Below, piece by piece: positions 34,310 through 46,016 of a stretch of 64,000 nt of DNA (position 1 is the stretch's first letter; each line of letters opens with the position of its first letter). Where the stretch lies: assembly GCA_000310025.1 (NCBI GenBank), contig FN649729.1, positions 3,563,473-3,627,472 on the forward strand. The letters run 5' to 3'. The notes beneath the pieces were generated by a model. The model saw nothing but the letters and a program-made list of their open reading frames with translations, searched no databases and was not told where the DNA came from. The translations under genes were made by a program, and so were the position numbers. Source of the DNA: Ectocarpus siliculosus. Its lineage: Eukaryota; Sar; Phaeophyceae; Ectocarpales; Ectocarpaceae.

Positions 34310-37300
34310 TCATTGTCCGGCCAGCAGCTGCGTGGCGAAGCTGGCAGCGGCAACGGCGGTGGCGGCGGCGGCGAAGAGGCCACCCGAGCGGAAGAAAGCG
34401 CCGGTCCCTGCGGCCACATTCCCCTAGCATGTCACCAACACCGGCATGGCAGATATTGGAGAAGAATTGCACGGAGAGTTAGGATCAGGATCAGGGGGGG
34501 GCGGGGTCGCCGTGCATCGTGCAAACCACCAGCAACATCTGAGGACGCCTGGAGTACTACGACGAAATCTAGAACCTCGTACATGTATGTAAAGTTTTTA
34601 GATTAGTACGTAGTGTACTTGTGTGTAACAACGGCGGTAGTCGAACTGAAGCACTATGTACACGCTGGAACGGTATGGCACATGCCGCCCACACTGACTG
34701 GTACATATTCCCTGGTACACAACATCGCACTAACCTCCTGCGTGTCTGCCTCCTCATCCGCCTCCGCAACCACGGCGGCGGAGAGCTCGTCGTCCCCACC
34801 GCCATCTTCGATGGATGTGGTGGTGGTGGTCGTCAACGCACGTTGTCATCACCGCCATCATCATCCCCAACGAAGGATGTATGGAGGAAAGAAAACGAAG
34901 GTGTAAAGTTGTGTTTTCCTGCTGAGCAGGTCGGGACTGTTGCACCCGAAAACGCACGCGGTGCAAACACACCACGGGATTGGAGCTCGAAACAGAGAGA
35001 CGCACAAAGAGCATATACGGAGCAGTGGGCATTGCTGACTATCCTCAGAGCCATACGCCACCAAGCATACCGTACTCGCCGCGTGACCTGACGAGGAGAC
35101 ATCGGTTCTCGACAGCAATCTCGAGGGCTCTCAATTGACCTCTGTTTTAGGAGTCAATCGGTTGGGTTCCATGTTCGGTGATGAAGGAAAGTCGTGATCC
35201 TCACGCACATTGCTGTGTGTAGGCGAAAGTTGGATTTTGTTCTGATGAAAATACGGTCCCAGGAAAGCTCGGCATCTAGTCTTTCCGTCGGTTTGCACTT
35301 CATGGCGTAGAGCCTTTCCGCAACACGCCCAGCCACAACCGGCAATCGCCATGTTCTCGACCTACTTACCAGTGCTGCAGGTGTAGCCGTCTGTGCCAGG
35401 AGCGCAAGATTCGTCAGATTCACACGCACCGTCCTCCTCAGGGCAAGCTGCGAAAGGAAATAACGGGGGTAGGTGCTTTGTCAAGGAGCGTGGGAGGACC
35501 GGACGACAGCGCTACAGAATACTTTATTCCATCTTACAAGCATCCAGGTGTTCTGGAGTGCGCAACGACTCGCTGTGATGCGCTCAAGGGGCAAAAACTA
35601 CCTGTTGCACCGGAATCGTCATCTCCATTGAATGCCACGGTGTCGGCTACTCCTTGATATACACAGTGCCGACGAGCATTGGTAGGCCTTATGTTGGGAG
35701 GCGGATCAAGGCGCGCAGACATTTTACTTGTTTCGTACGGAAAAGGTTGTGTCGTCAAGCGCACGTTTTATTGTTGTTGGGACTATTCGTTGCACAGAGA
35801 AGTTGGACCAATACGTCGGCGACAATATTGCCGTCTATTGCTTCGGAACATCAATGGAAGTACCACAACGCTAGCTGTGAGTAGAGTTCTCACAGCATAT
35901 GCCGCCATCCTCAAAACCATCTGGGAGGAACAGGCTGTCGTCCGTGAGAAGAGGTGACCTGAACGGGGCGAAGGTTGCAAAGAGTGAAAGTGCATTTTGA
36001 GAGATGTGGGAGGTACCCATCATTCGACCATCTGCCGACGGCGACTTCACAGAAAATGCTCGCCTAAACTCACACAGTATTACACGCCTAGATCAACTAC
36101 GCCAGGGGAAATCGTTTTTATCCTCGGGCAGAATAGATTCCATAGACATGTCGCCCCTCCAGGAGCGCCGCGGACGTTCAGCCATGGAGTAGCCACCGCA
36201 ACGCTCAACTCCTCGGAACGCCGTCCACGGGTATAGTATGAAGAAGCATAAAATATGTTCACCACAACAACGGAATATTTTTCTCCTGGTACTTTGTGAC
36301 ACGAAAACCTTCACAAAGACGCCGCACCACCGACGGCTGCTCACCCGGTCAACGACGGTAGGCACTGTAAATTTTCGTTGTCTTCCAAGTTCCTGTGTGG
36401 AGCGAATGAGCACGAAAGCGTCAAAGACGGGTGAAGTGGCTGGGGCAGCGAGAGTTCTGAACGTGCGAACGATTGACGGAAGGGCGACGGTCACAGATGA
36501 CTTAGCTAATCTATGCAGTTAAATAAGGTATGCCTCGCTCTGCTAGAGTGGGCACGCCGTCTAACACGTTCTCGATCCAACAATCCGAGGCACGAAGTGG
36601 TAGTGTGCCGATGAAATCAACAGCTGTATCGTGCAGATAGAAGGATTGCACGCTGTTCAGGAGTTGTAGCCAATGGGATCGACATGTCTCCCACTTGATG
36701 TTGATGATACCCATCATGGTCAGTCGCCGGTCAGATGCCGCCATGACTGTGCGAAGAAATTTCTTCTTTTCCGTGGATGAGACACTCACTGCTGTGCCAA
36801 CCACAAGCAAGCGTCAGGACGGCAGTGTAGAAGTGAATACTTATTGGAGGTTCGAGACTTGAATATTCTACAATGCTTGGAGCATTTCCGCACATTGCTG
36901 CTTCACAAGCACCACTACCTGGAAGGGTGTCTCGCCGAACCCTTATCAACAGGGTCTCCCACACTTTCTACAGTTTTGCTAAAACGCTCATGGGTGACCC
37001 GTGGGCCCACCATGGGCCCTTTGTTGCGCATGGGGAACCCATGGTTGACTCATTGGCAGCCCATATGGGCCGCCCATCGGCATGCCCATGGGTATGTCCG
37101 TAGGCAGCCCATGGACAACCCATGGGAAGCCCATGGGCGGCCAATGAGAGCCCGTCAACCGGAACCAGTGTACTCCTAAACAATAGATCATCTGCTTTGG
37201 AACGGGCGTTATAGCGGCTAAAAACCCTAACGAAAATCCTAACCCTAACCCCAAGCCCGCACGATACGTGCTAAGTTCTGCAGTAATTTGATATGCCGGT

Positions 37301-40300
37301 GGCGAAGTTCCAGGGTCAAGTGCCCACGGTGGGCACTTCATGGTCACTTCATGGGCCGCCCATGGGCGGCCCATGGGTGACCCATGGGTGTCCCATGGCG
37401 TTTCAGCAAAACTGTCAGCAGTGTGGGAGATTGTATCAACAGGGCGTTTATGCCATGCGTGTTCGTTTGGGGGGGTTGCAGTTGTCTGCGCGGCCAAATC
37501 GCTGAGTCGCGGGTTGTGTACAACATGGCAGGAAAACCGCAGTGAACATTAGTGTAGGTTTCATTCGTCTCTCCCGGACAGGCATTGACCATCAGATGCC
37601 AGCTACCTGGAGCGTTCCGGTATGTAATTCAGCATTCGTTCGAGGCGCAAAGTAGCATGAAGACCGTTTCAACATTCGCACGTCGATACCATATGCGATA
37701 CGGGAACAGCAAGTAAACTGTGAGCTATCACCAAACACTCGTTTCACATTAGCGACAAAGCGTTTCACGCTGCGGTAGCTCTCGTTCGTGCAGCGAGGAG
37801 AGTGTGTAGCAAGGACGAGTATTTGACGGTCAAACCACCAGCCTACCGCAAGCGCTCTCCTCGTCCACACTACGCGGTGCTGTCACCGATGGAGTTGGAT
37901 ACTTTCGACCTAACAGGATGCCTTCTTTAGGTGCACCGAGGGAACGACAAGGCATCACACAACTCACAGAAGTTGAAGCGCGTCCAGACCGTCCAGGAGC
38001 CCCGCGGGGAGCGAAGCGAGCTGGTTGCCATGCAGATAGCTGATTTGTGCCGTACCGCGCAGACGAACATGGGGTGACGACAGTGTGCGTTCAGAACACA
38101 CGGTACCAACGGTAACGTCATTTGGTCTCCAAACGGCACCCACAAAACCGGTGCGACACCGAAAAAATGCGTGAAACGTCAGCCATCACCAAGCACACGG
38201 AGCGAGAAACAACGGGTATTTTGGCGGTAAGACCACAAGCCTACTGTACGCGTTCTCCTCGTCCAATCTACGCCGCACTCCCGTCGATACTCTCGAACAA
38301 GAGGTTGCGGCTCAAGCTGATGGGTTCCACTGAGAGGAACACGAGGCGTTAAATAACTCACAGGTTTCTTAGAGAACCCAAACCGTCCAGAAGCTCCACG
38401 GGGAGAGAATCCAGCTGGTTGCCATTCAGATAGCTGAGATGTGCCACACATATCCAAAAACGGGGAGTGACGACGGTGGGCGTTCGGAAAAGGTGCAATC
38501 AACGGTAGCGTAATTTCGTCACCAAGGGCACTCAACAAACCTGGTGCGACACCTGAACAACACGTAACCCGTCAAAACGATCACCAAACACTCGTTCCAC
38601 GTCCACGAAAGCTTTTGCGTTGTGGAACCTCCCGTTGTGCGGGGAGTGAGCTTCGGCAACAAGAACGGCCAACTCACTTAGTAGCCTACTACAAGATTTT
38701 TTCCCGTCCACTCTACGCGATGCTCCCGCTGATGTACACAGTGCGACGCTCGACTACAAGTTGGGTGCTCAAGCTCAAGAGGATGAGTTGCACCGAGTGG
38801 AAGATGAGGCGTCACACAACTCACATGTTGCGCAGCCCATCGTTTCCGTCGAAAAGCCCCGCGGGGAGCGAAGCGAGTTCGTTGCTATAAAGATAGCTGA
38901 TTTGTGCAGCACCGAGCGGGCGCAAAACGGAGAGTGACGATGACGTTACGCGTTCAGAAAAGATGGAAATCAACGGCAACGTCATTTTCGTCTCAACGGC
39001 GCCCCCTACAATGCTGGTGTGACACCGGAACGGAAAGTGGACCGTGAGCGATCACCGAACACACGTTCCATACGAGCGACACCGGCCGGTTGTGGTAGCT
39101 CTCGTTGTGCGTGGGGTGAATATGGGTAGCGGGCAACAAGAACGGGAAGTTGACGGTTGACCACTAGCCTCCTCTTTCCTCATCCACTCGTTGCGGTGTT
39201 CTAGCCGATGGAGTTCGATTCTCGCGAACAAATAGGTTGCGTTCTGTAACTTGTGTGGATGAGCTGTAGCGAGATGAAACCGAAGCGTCACGCAACTCAC
39301 AGATATTGCAGCGCACCCAGACCGTCGAAAATCCCCGCGGGGAGCGAAACAAGCTGGTTCTCATACAGAGAGCTGATTTGTACCGCACCGAGCAGACACG
39401 AACGGGGAGTGACGACGGTGTGCGTTAAGAAAATGATGGTAACCAACGGCAACGCCGTTTTGCCACCAAGAGATACCCTATAAAGCTGGTGCGACACTGG
39501 AACAGTACGTCAACCGTCAGCCATCACCCAGCACTTTCGACATCAGCGAAAGCGATTCTCTGTACGGTAGCTCCTGTTGTACGGGGAGTGGGCGTGGGCA
39601 ACAAAAACGGGAATATCGAGGGCTAAACCAATAGCCTACAGCAAGCGGTCGCCTCGTTCACTCTATGCGATGCTCTCGCCGATGAAGTTTGATGCTCTCG
39701 AACAAGCAGGTTGCGTTATTTACCTCAGGTGGATGAGTTGCGCCGAGAGGAACACGAGGCGTCATACGTACAACTCACAGGAATATAAGCGCATCCAGAC
39801 CGCCGAAAATGCCCACAGGGAGCGAAGCGAGTTCGTTGTCATCTAGAAGTCTGGTTTGCACCGCCAAGCAGAGGCGAAAATGCAGAGTGGCGGCAGAGCA
39901 CGTTAAGAACACGGTGTCAATCAACCACAACGTGTTTTTCGTCACCAAGGTGCACCCGATACAAAGCTGGCGCGACACGTGAACCGTCTACCATCACCAC
40001 GCGCACGTTCTTCATCAGCGAAGCTTTTCGCGATGTGCTTCTTGTAGCTCCCGTCGGGTGGGGAGTGAGCGTGAACGGGGATTGGGGAGGTCAAACTGCC
40101 AGCCTATTGCATCAAACTGCCAGCCTATTGCAAGCATTCTCCTCTTCCACTTGATGCCGTGCTACCGCCGATGGAGTTCAATACCCTCGAACAAACAATT
40201 GCGTTGTGTGCCCAGGTGGATGAGCTCCACGTAGAGAGGAAGACGAGGTCTCACATAACTCACAAACTTCGCAGGGCACCCAGACCGTCGAATATCTCCG

Positions 40301-43300
40301 CGGGGAGCGAAGCCAGCTGGTTTCCATTCAGATAGCTGATTTGTCCCGCACACATCAAGCAAAAAACGGAGTGACAACGGTGTGTGCGTTCAGGAACGCG
40401 TTTCGCGTTGTGGTAGCTCTCGTTGTCCGTGGAGTGGGCGTGGACAAGAAGAACCGATACTTGACGGTGAACTCACTAGCCCAGTATGCGGTGCTCGCGC
40501 AGATGGATTTCGCCATATGTTCGATAAATGAGGTTGCGTTGTGTAGCTCAGGTGGATAAGATGTACCGAGAAGAAGACGAGGTGTCACACAACTCACAGA
40601 TATTGCAGCGCATTCAGGCCGTCGAAAAGACCCGCCTGGAGCGAAGAAAGCTGGTTGTCGCGTAGATTGCTGTACTTCCGCATCGAGAAAGCGAGAAACG
40701 GGGAGTTACGACGGTGCGCGTTCAGAAAAGAGGTGGTAACCAACGGAAAAATGTTTTTCGTGACCCAAGAGCACTCTACAAAGCTCGTGCGACACCGGAA
40801 CAGCACATGAACTGTCAGCGATCATCAAACACACGTTCCATGTCAGCGGTACGTTTTCGGGGTGTGATAACTCCCGTTGCCCTGGGAATGGGAGTAGGCA
40901 ACAAGAACGGGAAATTGACGGTCAAACCAATAGCCTACTGCAAGCGTTCTCCTCGTCCACTCTACGCGGTGCTCTCGCCGATGGAGTGTGATACTCTCGA
41001 ACTAGCAGGTTGCGTTGTGTAGGTCAGGTGGATGAGGGCCAACGAGAGGAACACGAGGCGTCACGCAACTCACAGATATTTCAGCGCACCCAGGCCGTCG
41101 AAAAGCCCCACGGGGAGCGACGAGAGCTGGTTCTCATGTAGATAGCTGATTTGAACCGCACCGAGCACATGCGAAAAGGAGAGTAAAGACGGTGCGGGTT
41201 CAGAATAGGTTATCATGAACGACAACATATTGTTTGTCGTCAAGGGGCACGCTACGTTGGAGTGACACCGGAACAGCGCATCACCCGCGAACTATCACCA
41301 AGCACACGTTCCACATCAGCGAAAGCGTTTCGCCTTATGGTAGCTCCCGTTGTACCGGGAGTGGGCGTGGGCCTTGAGAACGGAAATTGACGGTCAAACC
41401 AATAGCCTACTGCAAGCGTTCTCCTCGTCCACTCTACGCGGTGCTCTTGCCGATGGAGTGCGATACTCTCGAACAAACAAACAGGTTGCGTTGTGTAGCT
41501 CAGGTGGATGAGGGCCAACGAGAGGAACACGAGGCGTCACACAACTCACAGATATTTCAGCGCATCCAGGCCGTCGAAAAGCCCCACGGGGAGCGAAGAG
41601 AGCTGGTTCTCATGCAGATAGCTGATTGGAACCGCACCGAGCAGACGCGAAACGGGGAATGACGACGGTGCGGGTTCAGAAAAGGTGATCATGACCGACA
41701 ACATACTGTTTGTCGCCAAGGGGCACGCTACATGCAACAGCGAAAGCACATGGCCCGTGATCACCAAGCACACGTCCACATCAGCGAAATCCGATACGAT
41801 GGGTTTGTCCAGTGCCTCGGTATCCGGGCGTGGAAGGCACGGGACCTTCACATGGGGTTCAGCTCGAACCCGGCATTCTGCAAATGGGCATCCACTCGGA
41901 CCTGCGTTCTTCCTGTTGCACGTTTTGTTGGGTTTTCGTTTGTTCGAGGCCGAAACTCTGCGAGCGGCACTTGAAGGAAACATCCCACCGTCTCATCCCC
42001 CGCTCTCACATCTAGCTTTTCTCTCACATGTAGGTGATGATGTCTCGTCCAGCCGAATCGAAGCACGCCTGGATATCGGGAATGTCAGCATCAACCAGAT
42101 CTTCACACGAATTGCTCGCGGAAGATGACCACGTGAACGAACTGTTGGGCGAGAGACAACGTGGCAAGGTAATCCATAAGGTTAAGGGAGATACAGAGAA
42201 AGAGAAGGAGAAGTCACGACAAAGAGAACGACGGGCGGAGAGAGACAGGGACAATCCACAACGTCAGGACAAGCCATTTCCCAACGCTTTCATTTCGCGG
42301 ATACCGACCTAAGAGGCAACATCCCGGGCAAGAATACTGTACAACCCACAAACACTTGCCACAAATCCGACAACAGGTACCTCTCGGCATGTAAAAATAC
42401 GTGTAGCTAACCAAGGCCCACGCAATCAACTTCTCACAGCACGCGCTACAGTGTAAGTCTTGGCCTCTACAAAACCGATGAAAATGTTCTCCTTTAAAGC
42501 ATTAATGAGGACAGACCCTCCTCAACGACACTCCTCGCTGCCCAAGGCCGAGAATGGTTGGCTACTACCGGAAGCACCAGACCCCAGCATCACGTAGTAT
42601 ATGCGATTCTCAACAAGCCTGAAGTCGAGTGGTTCTCACCAAGCAGCGCGTCGGCTAGCAACGTTGGGAGGACAGCCACATATAGTGGGACCCCGAGCTT
42701 CCGGTAAGTTGGCAACTCAGCGGCACGAGTGAACATCTAGTTTATGATAGCTTCGATAGTTTCGAAGCGATAATCCTTCCCTACCTCGGGAAAACGAGCC
42801 GGAACTTACATTTGGGTCGTGCCGGGGGCACACCTATAGTTCACGCTGTCGTTGGCGTCGAGGCAAGGATTCAGACCTGAAAATAACGTGCAGCGCTGTC
42901 AAAAAAATGGAGCGACGCTGTAGATGAGAACCATGATCAGAAACGCACCCCGCCAACATCGTGGAGCCAGCGGGCGGCGGGTGCCGTGACAGAATGGGAC
43001 AAATTGGAATTGTGATCGTCGCCACGCATACGTTCGTCCTCGACAAGTCGGCTCAATATGGGGCCTGGGATTCACAAGGCCCGTCCAATGAAAAGGCCCA
43101 TTATGAGCTATGCACGCAAATACAAGAATGTTGTTTCGAGGCGAATGGGCGCACTAGCAAAAATATTCCGTCGCATCACATAGCCGCAGCAGCCGTATGA
43201 TTGCCGTGTTGTCATATTGATTGAGGCCGTGCTACTGCGGCGACTGTGGCACCAGGCATATAACGATTCGGTGTCGTGTGCAATAGACTGGAGATTGCTG

Positions 43301-43651
43301 GTGCTGTGTTCTTGCTGGGACGACGTGTCAGGCGTCGAACATCCGGGGATTGTGATGAAGTTTTCATGGATTCCACGACAACAAACACGTGCGTTGTTGC
43401 AGATCTGTGCTATCAGGTAAGGCAATGCCTGTCGGCATATATTTGTCAAGGTTTTGACGGCTGTGTAACCATCCGTCGTACAGCACGGCTCGCCTTCTTT
43501 TTCACCAAAAGGAATCGAGCAGATATTTGGGCGCGCGTTTGTTGAGCCCCGCACACACTCATTCGTCACGTCACTCACCTTTTGCCCCAGAAATGACGAG
43601 TAGGGCCGTCGGCAGAAGTTTGTACCAAGACGAGGACCTCGAAGGGGACAT
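34310..43651 (-). CDS. Secreted or GPI-anchored LRR protein, 16 exons, nine single-exon LRR cass­ettes
   Basis: Exons high to low: 43651-43579, 42876-42810, nine LRR exons (41621-41550, 41145-41074, 40669-40598, 40335-40264, 39850-39779, 39372-39301, 38896-38825, 38433-38362, 38039-37968), then 35958-35894, 35646-35602, 35447-35370, 34805-34735, 34423-34310. The total is 1161 nt (386 residues), all in phase. Residues 1-24 (MSPSRSSSWYKLLPTALLVI) look like a signal peptide. Residues 25-46 carry two cysteines like an LRR N-cap. Residues 47-262 are nine 24-residue LRRs such as YLHENQLSSLPVGLFDGLDA. Then come a cysteine-containing stalk (CPEEDGACESDESC), an acidic linker, and a C-terminal hydrophobic segment (GLFAAAATAVAAASF) ending seven residues after LATQ-like sequence at a stop. 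That layout suggests a GPI-anchored or tail-anchored surface recognition protein. The stalk exons and the acceptor at 34806 (CGAAG) are less certain than the LRRs. Confidence 0.8.
36955..37433. mobile_element. CCCATGGG-rich TIR element, copy C, with 11-bp target duplication
   Basis: It begins TCTCCCACACTTTCTACAGT and ends AACTGTCAGCAGTGTGGGAG plus ATTG, with inverted GCTAAAACGC/GCGTTTCAGC inside the ends. TATCAACAGGG flanks it at 36944-36954 and 37434-37444, an exact 11-bp target duplication. The interior has CCCATGGG palindromes at both sides and CCCTAACCCC telomere-like words in the middle. It lies in the large intron of the LRR gene between exons 37968 and 35958. A 9-11-bp duplication is typical of Mutator-type transposition. 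Confidence 0.9.
37930..41660 (-). repeat. Tandem array of LRR exon-plus-intron units, about 476 bp each
   Basis: The nine LRR exons start at 41621, 41145, 40669, 40335, 39850, 39372, 38896, 38433 and 38039. The spacings are 476, 476, 334, 485, 478, 476, 463 and 394. Introns are homologous too: each repeats a GGTGCAACTCATCC-like start, a TCGGCGAGAGCACCGCGTAG block, CCCGTTCTTGTTGCCCACGC and a branch/acceptor ending AAATCAG|C. Exons are exactly 72 nt with phase 2 at both ends, so copies can be gained or lost without changing the frame. The 334-bp unit has lost about 140 bp of intron. Confidence 0.9.
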
Positions 43652-43788
43652 GTTTCTGGCAACATTCAAGTTGGGGGGGGGGATTGGCTCTGGATGATCA
43701 GATCTTCAAGTCATGCATTTTGATCAGCCCCGTCTGAAGGTGTTTCTGCTACCAGCATATATACAATACCTGGGGCTTCTTCCGCGTG

Positions 43789-44191
43789 CTTCCTACACTT
43801 TCTACAGTTTTGGTGAATGGGCGGCACGTTGTGCTCATGGGGAATGTCCGCAGGCAAGTCCATGGGTAGCCCATGGGCAGCCCATGGGCAGCCCATGGGT
43901 AACCAATGAGTGCCCTTCAACCGGAACCAGTAAACAATAGATTTTCTGCTTTGGAACGGGCATTATAACGGCGAAAAACCCGAAAGCTAACCCGAACGCT
44001 AACCCCAAGCCCACGATATACGTGCTAGGTTGGCGCTTGGTGGCTAAGTTCTAAGTTGATGTGCCGATGGCAACGTTCTAGGTTAATATGCCGGTGGCGA
44101 ATTCTAGGTTGAAGTGCCGACGGTGGGCACTTCGTGGACAGGTCATGGGCTGCCCATGGGCCCACCCAAGGGCATTAGTGCGGGAGAATTG
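43789..44191. mobile_element. CCCATGGG-rich TIR element, copy D, with 11-bp target duplication
   Basis: It begins CTTCCTACACTTTCTACAGT and ends GTGCGGGAGAATTG. TCTTCCGCGTG flanks it at 43778-43788 and 44192-44202, an exact 11-bp duplication of different sequence from that of copy C. The interior holds CCCATGGGCAG words at 43860-43900 and GCCGACGGTGGGCAC. Its left boundary lies about 130 bp upstream of the start codon (43651) of the LRR gene, so it occupies that gene's promoter region. Confidence 0.9.
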
Positions 44192-44324
44192 TCTTCCGCG
44201 TGGTATCTACACGGAATTGTAACATAACTGCTTTTTTAAAACAGAACGACACCTCATCGGTTGGCCTCGTTAATACATAGCTGCCAATACTGTGGTGTGC
44301 GTGTTTGTTTTCAGTATTAGCATC

Positions 44325-44376
44325 GGCTGCACTACATAATCCGCTGACCAATGAAACAGACGTCAGTCTCAGCGTT
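44325..44376 (+). repeat. Dispersed repeat R1, copy 3
   Basis: It carries CATCGGCTGCACTACATAAT, CCGCTGACCAATGAAAC and GACGTCAGTCTCAGCG, parallel to copies at 9936, 10064 and 59929. It is the most diverged copy. Confidence 0.6.
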
Positions 44377-45019
44377 TGTGTTCGTCGAGAATACATCTGG
44401 CGCTAGTGACCACCCTCTCAGCGTGCACACAGTGGGTTATCGTTTCGTCACGGATAAACTCCATCCCCTTCTGCCCACCACCACGTTCCTTCCTAGCGGG
44501 TCTAGTTAATACACGCGCACCTGTATGTATCTATCCATGCATACCTAAGCATGCTTCCCTAACTGTTGCTCCGAGGTCTTGTACCCCGCCAGATCTCGGC
44601 GCTGCTCGGCAGATCTCTCAACATGTTGTTTGGCAATAATTTGAATTCATCGAAGCACCTCACAAGTGATCACTGGGCCAAGCCACCATTGGCACTGTAT
44701 TGTAGCAGAGCGGACAAAACAGGATCGAAGGAATTGCCTCGACATGTTGACGACGGCGTGAGGGATGAATGCGTACGCATGCATCCCATCCACACTCGTT
44801 TGTCGGCCTTTTTTTTCGGCTGTTTTCGGGGTATATATGTTGGTATGCAGCACACAAGCTGGCAGATGCCGTAAAAATGAGTACCACATAGTTTGCACTG
44901 CTGTTCGCACAGTCTATGTAAAGTTGTAGATGTAGATCGGCTGCTGCTGTGGACTGGATCCCATACCAACCCAAATCTAGTCTACGCAACAACCTCTAGC
45001 ACCTACAAATGTCCATACC

Positions 45020-45328
45020 ATGAGCACACCACCCATCAACCTTAAACTTTTCCACCCAAAGCCACGCCAGCTGTACCGTGTGGGTTCGTACCTTTTCCTC
45101 TACAGCCGGACAGCTCCTTTCTCGATCGATGTTGTTGGTGGTTCTCTACTGGCCACGGTCGAAAACAAGTGCCGATCGGCCCGACCTACCGTAGTCTCAA
45201 CTCCTCACCACAGGGTCGAGTTGACTTGGACGAGTAAGCAGGGCCAACGGGGTGTGTTGGTACAAATATGTCTCGAGGGTAATCTCGGCCCTCTCGGAGT
45301 GTTTTTCGAATGTAGGGGCTACGAATGA
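45020..45328 (+). CDS. Possible small single-exon ORF, 102 codons
   Basis: An ATG-initiated frame with fairly regular codon use includes HPKPRQLYRVGSYLFLYS and VELTWTSKQGQRGVLVQICL, and ends at TGA. No family recognised, no splice context, and no neighbour to support it. It may be real or a chance frame. Confidence 0.25.
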   Translation: MSTPPINLKLFHPKPRQLYRVGSYLFLYSRTAPFSIDVVGGSLLATVENKCRSARPTVVSTPHHRVELTWTSKQGQRGVLVQICLEGNLGPLGVFFECRGYE

Positions 45329-46016
45329 CCTTCTGTGTGATCGGGGACTGGATTTTGATCGAACGAAACATTCGAACAAATCGAAAAAATTTGTCTCTTT
45401 TCTTTTCTCTTTCGTTTTCTCTGAAAGCTACTCCGAAGAAAAAGCCTCTTGTATCTTTGGAACGCATACCATCACCGTACTGCTGTGTCACATAGGAGAC
45501 ACTTCCCACCAAAACAAGGAGCTCACGGTGAGGTTGAAGATTTTGGGAAGCTCTCTGACCTGAACTATTGTACCTTCTTGGGGTAGTTTTTTGAAGATTA
45601 AACACACAATCACTGAACTATGTACCCGCTCGAGAAAATACCCCAGTTGGAGGGACGTGCTGTAGCATGCAACACCAGTAGGGAAAGGGGGAAAGGGACC
45701 TGCCGGAAACCGCTGCGGCGTAATAAGAACGATTCCCGATTCTGCCGAGCGGCAACTTTCAAAAAGAGAACCAATAATTTCGAAAACTTCGCCGCGTCAA
45801 GTCATCAGCGCCAGGCCAACGCGGGGAGGGCTGGCACACAATAGAAGTTCGCGGTCCACGCTCATGGTTTTTAATCTGCGCTACAAGTCCCTCGGGAATC
45901 AGAGGAGCCTTGGCTCATCGTGGTGGTACCCCTGTCTTTGCCCGTCAAGAGAAGAGCGCAAAAGCTTGTCGTGTTGAACTGACGGCGGACCTGAGCGATG
46001 GATCGAGAAAACTTGG

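Noticed and set aside
35997-36522. Open frames on both strands just upstream of the stalk exon at 35958
   Set aside because: Both strands look equally protein-like over part of it and no splice sites connect them; left unassigned.
36511-36810. Minus-strand open frame including HDTAVDFIGTLPLRASDCWI
   Set aside because: It lies in the large LRR-gene intron and could be an old retroelement fragment or exon, but I could not match it to a family or join it in phase.
42024-42254. Possible extra exon ending IPDIQACFDSAGRDIITYM with donor GTGAGAG
   Set aside because: The donor phase fits the LRR cassettes, but no acceptor keeps phase with the preceding exon at 42810, and the gene model is complete without it.
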